A stretch of 30,302 bases of DNA, taken from positions 1 through 30,302 of the forward strand of contig CAJPLH010000006.1 of the NCBI GenBank assembly GCA_905371275.1, given 5' to 3'. The notes beneath the pieces were generated by a model. That model saw nothing but the letters and a program-made list of their open reading frames with translations. It did no database searches and had not been told where the DNA came from. Positions 26,186 to 30,302 of the stretch are shown one piece after another (within the stretch, counting starts at the first letter, position 1; the number at the start of each line of letters is the position of its first letter). The position numbers were made by a program, and so were the translations under genes. The DNA is from Prevotellaceae bacterium (GTDB taxonomy: Bacteria; Bacteroidota; Bacteroidia; Bacteroidales; Bacteroidaceae).

Positions 26186-27189
26186 TGTTGAGAATCAATC
26201 ATAGGTTTTATGCCGTTCGACATCCACACTTGGTAGTTGCCTTTTTCATCAGCATATATAAAATAAACGTGCACGTCTTTGTGCTTCTGCACGAAGGCTT
26301 GAGCCTTTTCCAACCCCATTACCATAAATGAAGTGGCAAGAGCATCACTTTTTGCACAAGAATTAGTGATAACTGTGGCTGAAAGCAAAGAATGCTGTAC
26401 GGGATAACCGGTTTTGGGGTCTATGGAATGCGCATATTTCTTACCATCCTTGATGTAGAAATTGCGATAATTGCCTGAGGTGGCGATTCCGCAATTGCTA
26501 AGGCTTAGCAGCGTTTGCACTTCTTCGTTAGATGCACTGGCGTTCTCTATAGGTTTATTGATACCGATTCTCCATTTTTTGCCTTTATCGTTCTTTCCTT
26601 TCACGACTACTTCACCTCCAATCTCCACCATATAGTTCTGGCATCCTTTGTCGCTGAGGAGTTTTGCTATACGATCCACTGCATATCCTTTGGCTACTGC
26701 ACCACAATCTATTTGCAAGTTTGGAATATCTTTCTTAAGTTCTTTTCCATCGAATGAAAGATGTTGGTAACCAACGAATTTGCGCAGCGAATCCACTTGT
26801 GCAGCAGAAAGCGGCTGTTTGTTCTTAAAACCAAAGCCCCAGGCATTTACTAAGGGAGCCACCGTGATGTCAAATGCTCCGTCAGTTTCTCGAGACACCT
26901 CCAGAGATAGTTTGATGACTTCAGCAAAAAGTTGATTTCCTTTTCCTGTGTCTTCACCACGATTAAAGCGCGAAAGCAAACTATTCTCCTTAAACAATGA
27001 GAAGATAGTATCAATGCGGTGCAACTCCTCGGCTATTTCTTTGTCAAAGTTTTGTGTTGCGTTGTAACGTATGTGGTATGTGGTACCAAATATCTCTCCT
27101 TCACTTGCGTAGTATTTACTTCTTGACAATATAAAAATAGTGCCAGCAACAAGGAAGATGAGGAATGATATGGATAAGATGCGTTTCAT
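26182..27189 (-). CDS. apbE: FAD:protein FMN transferase ApbE
   Basis: This 335-residue enzyme attaches FMN covalently to Ser/Thr in respiratory proteins such as NqrB/C and RnfD/G. One N-terminal membrane segment (about 4-22) with no lipobox Cys places it on the periplasmic side as a membrane-anchored protein. Family motifs are GEIFGTTYHIRYNA, RFNRGEDTG, GAFDITVAPLVNAWGFG, DCGAVAKGYAVDRI, YMVEIGGEVVVKG, WRIGINKP, SIDPKTGYPVQHSLLSATVI and the metal-site region SCAKSDALATSFMVMG. It overlaps DUF6048 upstream and the Crp/Fnr gene downstream by 4 bp each. Confidence 0.95.
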   Translation of the reverse strand: MKRILSISFLIFLVAGTIFILSRSKYYASEGEIFGTTYHIRYNATQNFDKEIAEELHRIDTIFSLFKENSLLSRFNRGEDTGKGNQLFAEVIKLSLEVSRETDGAFDITVAPLVNAWGFGFKNKQPLSAAQVDSLRKFVGYQHLSFDGKELKKDIPNLQIDCGAVAKGYAVDRIAKLLSDKGCQNYMVEIGGEVVVKGKNDKGKKWRIGINKPIENASASNEEVQTLLSLSNCGIATSGNYRNFYIKDGKKYAHSIDPKTGYPVQHSLLSATVITNSCAKSDALATSFMVMGLEKAQAFVQKHKDVHVYFIYADEKGNYQVWMSNGIKPMIDSQQ

Positions 27190-28109
27190 TTTTGTGTAGG
27201 TACAGTTGGAACTTTGATTTTCTTGAAAAGTGTGAGGTCAAAGATGAGCTGAAAAGTCCCTGAGAAATGGCTGTTATCGGCATTTTGTCCAAAGCCAGGA
27301 ACAAACCACGCGCGTCCAATCTCGGTGTTGTGTTCATATACACGTAGCTGATAGCGAACTGACCAACCAAGATGTATGAACTTCCAAAGAGAAGTTTCTA
27401 GACCAAACACCAATTCTCCCCAATGGGCATTGTCGTTGATGCTGTGGAAATGGAAAGGTGCTTCCGTCTTCCAGTGCAAATCTTGCACATTGGTGCCACT
27501 TAAATCGTAGTTGAAAGATGAAAAACCATAGCGCAAACCAAAGAAGACCCGGTTGGTACTGCGTTTATCACCTTTGATGTTGTAGTCTAATCCCAAGCGA
27601 GCAAATGGTGCACGTGTAGAGTAGTGTAGTAGTGTTGTTTCGCTACTCTGATTCGATTCGCCAATGCCTAACTCTATGATGGGAAAGTATTTGTTACGCA
27701 AATTCAGGCGCAATGCAGCTTCGTAACTACCAGAAGAAGTGAATGTATTGAGCAAAGCGCCGGCTAAATTCACAGAAACACTGGCACCAGCCCATAAGGG
27801 CACACTACGATTAGCCAATAAGCGGTTGATTGCTTCTTGCTTGCTATCATTAAAAACAACTCCTTGTTGTTTCTTCGCGCCTGATACTGAATCCGATTGA
27901 GACAACCTCTCCAAAAACTCAGCTTCGTTGTCGAAAGTTTGAGGAGCTATACTTGTTGATACTTCTTCGTGCTCAGTAGCCAAACCTATTGCTGAATGTG
28001 TTGAATCACAGCCTTGAGGCTTATTTGCTGCATTTGCACAAAGCGTAGCACCAAAACAGGCTATACTATTGAGTAGCAGGATGAATGAATACTTTGAGAT
28101 GCTCCACAT
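27186..28109 (-). CDS. DUF6048 family protein, probable outer membrane or periplasmic beta protein
   Basis: This 307-residue protein has a signal peptide (about 1-27, LLLNSIACFGATLCANA). After a variable region of about 80 residues comes a beta-rich domain: AGASVSVNLAGALLNTF, YEAALRLNLRNKYFPIIELGIG, APFARLGLDYNIKG, FFGLRYGFSSFNYDL, LGWSVRYQLRVYEHN and WFVPGFGQN. This pattern matches DUF6048 of Bacteroidales as I know it and looks like a small porin-like or OmpA-like barrel. Function is unknown. The start overlaps the end of the DUF6452 gene by 44 bp in another frame, and the stop overlaps apbE by 4 bp. Confidence 0.8.
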   Translation of the reverse strand: MWSISKYSFILLLNSIACFGATLCANAANKPQGCDSTHSAIGLATEHEEVSTSIAPQTFDNEAEFLERLSQSDSVSGAKKQQGVVFNDSKQEAINRLLANRSVPLWAGASVSVNLAGALLNTFTSSGSYEAALRLNLRNKYFPIIELGIGESNQSSETTLLHYSTRAPFARLGLDYNIKGDKRSTNRVFFGLRYGFSSFNYDLSGTNVQDLHWKTEAPFHFHSINDNAHWGELVFGLETSLWKFIHLGWSVRYQLRVYEHNTEIGRAWFVPGFGQNADNSHFSGTFQLIFDLTLFKKIKVPTVPTQK

Positions 28110-28590
28110 TTTCGTAAGCTACGTTGGGATTTGTGATAACGACTTCGTGAATGGTTGGTAATTTCGTCTTATCTTTATGGTTGTGCCATTCTATTTTTGT
28201 GAGTGTATGAAACACCGACGCTGGACAATCTAATGATTCGAAGTGTGATTTGCGTTGATGTTGAACAAACAGCGTGTCTGTTGCATTTTCTGCAAATGAA
28301 GAGAATCGGAATAAAAGCGTGTCTTTATCAGAGGACACGTTTAAGGGAAGGCGAATGGTCTTGTGTCCAATGGCTCTGTTGAACAACAATTGCGTGGTAT
28401 CGTTTTTCAGTCCAAACACACTCAGCGTATCTGTGAGAGCGTAAGCTTTGTTTGTGGTTGGATGATAGAAATTGAGCACCATTTCCACTTGATTGTCCAG
28501 TGGACAGTCGATGCTCGTGCAACTCGCCACACCGATCAACAGACTAGTGATTGCTAGAACCCCAAAACTATGTTGAAGCGTTTTTGCCAT
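28066..28590 (-). CDS. DUF6452 family lipoprotein
   Basis: I place the start at 28590, giving MAKTLQHSFGVLAITSLLIGVASC: a short basic n-region, a hydrophobic core and a lipobox (GVASC). A start at 28635 would add 15 residues before this signal. The mature part, about 150 residues, begins CTSIDCPLDN, the DUF6452 hallmark. It then has beta-rich segments with paired features (KSHFESLDCPASVFHTLTKIEWHNH, IHEVVITNPNVAYENVEHLKVFI). Function is unknown. It precedes DUF6048 with a 44-bp overlap; the two families are neighbours in other Bacteroidales as I recall, which suggests they act together at the envelope. Confidence 0.8.
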   Translation of the reverse strand: MAKTLQHSFGVLAITSLLIGVASCTSIDCPLDNQVEMVLNFYHPTTNKAYALTDTLSVFGLKNDTTQLLFNRAIGHKTIRLPLNVSSDKDTLLFRFSSFAENATDTLFVQHQRKSHFESLDCPASVFHTLTKIEWHNHKDKTKLPTIHEVVITNPNVAYENVEHLKVFIHPATQ

Positions 28591-28641
28591 AAAGATATGA
28601 AGCCGTGCAAAGGTTAGTAATAAAGCATATGCCAAGTCGAG

Positions 28642-29619
28642 TTAGATTTCAGCTTCGATGTGATAATCATTGCGACCTTGAGCATTGCGACTGATGAGTT
28701 CTCCCAAAAATCCTGCTACAAAGAGTTGAGTTCCCAGCACCATCATAGTCAGTGAAATATAGAAGTATGGAGAATTTGTAACGAGTGGTGCAGGAATGCC
28801 GCGGAACAAGTGGTATAGTTTAATACCTCCTACGGCAATTGTAGCCAGAAATCCGAAAACAAACATCAAAGTGCCGAGGAAACCAAATACGTGCATCGGT
28901 TTGAGACCGAAACTATTCAAGAACCAAAGTGAGAGAAGGTCGAGATAACCATTTACAAATCGGTTCAGACCCATAAATTTAGAGTTTCCAAATTTACGCG
29001 CTTGGTGTTGTACCACCTTTTCTCCAATTTTTGAGAAGCCCGCATTCTTGGCTAGGTAAGGAATGTAGCGATGCATTTCTCCATACACCTCAATGTTCTT
29101 AACCACTTCCAGACGATAAGCCTTAAGCCCACAATTAAAGTCGTGAAGATTGGGGATTCCACTCACTTTTCGTGCAGTTGCGTTGAACAGCTTTGTGGGA
29201 ATGGTCTTCGAAATAGGGTCGTAGCGTTTCTGTTTATATCCGCTTACGAGATCGTAGCCACCCTCAGTAATCATGCGATACAACTCTGGAATTTCCTCTG
29301 GACTGTCTTGCAAATCTGCGTCCATAGTGATGACTACTCGACCTTTTGCACTGCGAAAACCGCAGAATAAGGCTGGACTTTTGCCGTAGTTGCGACGAAA
29401 TTTGATACCGTGCACACCATCTTCCTCTTGCGATAGCTCCTGAATGATGTTCCAAGACTGATCAGTTGAACCATCGTCCACAAAAATCACTTCGTAACTA
29501 AACTTGTGCTCACTCATTACGCGTTTAATCCACGCATAAAGTTCGGGAAGACTTTCATCTTCGTTGAAAAGAGGGACAACAACTGTGATGTCGCAGGGAT
29601 AAGTGGTGTGTGTATTCAT
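28642..29619 (-). CDS. Polyprenyl-phosphate glycosyltransferase (GtrB/DPM1-like, GT2)
   Basis: This is a family-2 glycosyltransferase of about 325 residues. The start is set at 29619 (MNTHTTYPCDITVVVPLFNEDESL); a start at 29649 would add MPDKDNRYFQ, which looks non-functional. The GT-A domain has VVVPLFNEDES, VIFVDDGSTDQSW and the metal-binding MDADLQDSPEEI. Two C-terminal membrane segments follow (about GFLGTLMFVFGFLATIAVGG and FYISLTMMVLGTQLFVAGFLGELI), the GtrB layout. It would transfer a sugar from a nucleotide donor to undecaprenyl phosphate at the inner membrane for later use outside. It has a promoter about 110 bp upstream. Confidence 0.9.
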   Translation of the reverse strand: MNTHTTYPCDITVVVPLFNEDESLPELYAWIKRVMSEHKFSYEVIFVDDGSTDQSWNIIQELSQEEDGVHGIKFRRNYGKSPALFCGFRSAKGRVVITMDADLQDSPEEIPELYRMITEGGYDLVSGYKQKRYDPISKTIPTKLFNATARKVSGIPNLHDFNCGLKAYRLEVVKNIEVYGEMHRYIPYLAKNAGFSKIGEKVVQHQARKFGNSKFMGLNRFVNGYLDLLSLWFLNSFGLKPMHVFGFLGTLMFVFGFLATIAVGGIKLYHLFRGIPAPLVTNSPYFYISLTMMVLGTQLFVAGFLGELISRNAQGRNDYHIEAEI

Positions 29620-29727
29620 TTGAAAATACCTATTGTCTTTGTCAGGCAAGCGATGATGGCACTATAGAGTAGCATCGGAACATCGTTAAAAGCCTTGATT
29701 CTCGATTGAAGTGCAGTATATACTTTG

Positions 29728-29758
29728 CAAAGGTACAAAATCATCTTTGGTTTTGCAA
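29728..29758 (-). promoter_or_regulatory. Promoter of the glycosyltransferase gene
   Basis: On the minus strand TTG (29758-29756, in CTCTTGC) is 20 bp from TACCTTTG (29735-29728), matching the TAnnTTTG -7 box. It lies about 110 bp upstream of the ATG at 29619. It probably drives the gtrB-DUF6452-DUF6048-apbE-crp run. Confidence 0.65.
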
Positions 29759-29803
29759 GAGATTACAGAAGTAGATGAGGAAAGAACTTATATCATCTAC
29801 CTT

Positions 29804-29841
29804 AAATCCAAATTGGTCTTTAGTACCTAAACATATTTTAT
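29804..29841. repeat. Degenerate end fragment abutting MITE copy 2
   Basis: ccaaattggtctttag followed by acctaaacatattttat resembles the fragment at 5708-5743 in the same orientation, with scattered mismatches. It stands immediately before the left end of copy 2, so two related ends lie in tandem. Confidence 0.55.
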
Positions 29842-30033
29842 CCCCAATCGGTCATTAGATTTTGAACAGACTTCATTAGAATGTTGAGCAGATGGTTTAC
29901 CATTAGTGCGAAGGCGTAGCGGGCTATGGTGAGGACGAATGAGAAACAAGATGCCAACAAGAAAATGAAAGACGACTGACAGTTATCTTCTCGATAACGA
30001 ACTGCACCACAACGCTCTAATAATAGAATTAGG
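29842..30033. mobile_element. MITE-like element, copy 2 (inverse orientation, decayed end)
   Basis: Read on the minus strand it aligns with copy 1 (20925-21116) over the whole length without indels. Its left end keeps ccaatcggtcattaga, but the right end (tctaataatagaattagg) has about five mismatches to the expected inverted repeat. The frame that is open in copy 1 is also open here: in the 53 codons from RYRED to the terminal Gly, 37 residues are identical, and both end in TAA at the element edge. In copy 2 an ATG lies just outside the element at 30041. Confidence 0.75.
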
Positions 30034-30185
30034 TTAAACAAGGTTGAATCACGAAGGCGAAATGTTAATGCCGAACGGCAAAAATCGCAAGTTTTTTCTT
30101 CGTTCTAGGAAATCAAAACACACTTCTTCCTTTTCCGTTTTGTCTTTTTCGGCTCGTTCATTTCAAACTTTGGGCATTTTCCTCC

Positions 30186-30227
30186 AATTTCATCGGACAT
30201 TTTCAAAATTTCATCGGACGTTTTCAA
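30186..30227. repeat. 21-bp tandem duplication
   Basis: aatttcatcggacattttcaa and a copy with one change (g for a) stand head to tail. They lie in non-coding AT-rich DNA near the window end. Confidence 0.7.
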
Positions 30228-30302
30228 AATTCCAAGGGAAGAAATCGGAAAAATGTCCGACAAAATTGCACAAACAACACGTCACTTTTTCTAAACGACA
30301 CG

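Larger units (their letters stand above)
29620..30302. other. Non-coding region right of the glycosyltransferase gene
   Basis: It holds the glycosyltransferase promoter (29728-29758), an end fragment (29804-29841), a MITE-like copy (29842-30033) and a 21-bp tandem duplication (30186-30227). The rest is AT-rich with no gene I can support. Words such as tcggacatt also occur in the 6.1-6.4 kb gap. Confidence 0.6.

Noticed and set aside
28600..28612. CTAACCTTTGC upstream of DUF6452 as a promoter
   Set aside because: The spacing within the box is off by one base from TAnnTTTG, and no TTTG stands at the right distance; the gene is more likely read from the gtrB promoter.
29838..30041. 67-codon minus-strand frame as an independent gene
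   Set aside because: It coincides with MITE copy 2, its ATG lies outside the element, and the homologous copy 1 has no start codon. Kept as a property of the repeat, not as a gene.
1..30302. A new defence, toxin-antitoxin or secondary-metabolite system
   Set aside because: Every sizeable gene is a recognisable housekeeping or common Bacteroidota family; no nuclease-ATPase pair, toxin pair, NRPS/PKS or integrase was seen.

Overview
The window is chromosomal DNA from a Bacteroidota bacterium, most likely order Bacteroidales. A Prevotella/Alloprevotella/Porphyromonas-like genus is a guess. The evidence is the gene content (lipoprotein-type TamA after TamB, the DUF6452/DUF6048 pair, DUF5063 next to an RNase D-like exonuclease, a short MenE) and promoters of the Bacteroidota type (TTTG, about 19-20 bp, TAnnTTTG). 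No rRNA, CRISPR array, phage gene, transposase or secretion cluster was seen. Almost everything is housekeeping.

Layout. 1-5606 (+): the 3' part of tamB followed by a TamA/Omp85 gene. 5607-6670: about 1.06 kb without protein genes, holding a repeat fragment, a paired-hairpin repeat/terminator, several stem-loops, helically phased short repeats, and a tRNA-Arg(TCT) with its own promoter and terminator. 6671-12134 (-): glgB, a membrane protein of unknown function, a DUF5063 protein, a 3'-5' exonuclease and an RlmI-type methyltransferase. 12269-18613 (-): a secreted MORN-repeat protein, kdsB, a class A penicillin-binding protein, prs, and a divergent thiamine-phosphate-synthase-like gene. 18813-25442 (-): the menaquinone genes in transcription order mazG, menF, menD, menB and a fused menC-menE. 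25511-29619 (-): gtrB-like glycosyltransferase, DUF6452 lipoprotein, DUF6048 protein, apbE and a Crp/Fnr regulator, with 4-bp and 44-bp overlaps. 29620-30302: non-coding, with a promoter and repeats.

How genes work together. TamA/TamB serve the envelope; KdsB (LPS Kdo), the PBP and the lipid-linked sugar transferase also build envelope. MenF, MenD, MenC-MenE and MenB form the middle part of menaquinone synthesis from chorismate to DHNA-CoA. ApbE (flavin attachment to respiratory Na+ pumps) and a Crp/Fnr-type regulator lie just upstream on the same strand, which suggests a respiration-related neighbourhood.

Most unusual signal: a short dispersed element of about 192 bp with inverted ends reading ccaaatcggtcattaga. 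One copy with 20-bp perfect terminal inverted repeats sits inside the men gene run between menB and menCE. A second, more decayed copy in opposite orientation lies at 29842-30033, and isolated ends occur near 5708, 8531 and 29804. The two long copies align without indels and keep one open frame that ends in TAA at the element edge. This looks like a non-autonomous mobile element (MITE) family. I do not see a clearly new defence or biosynthetic system here.
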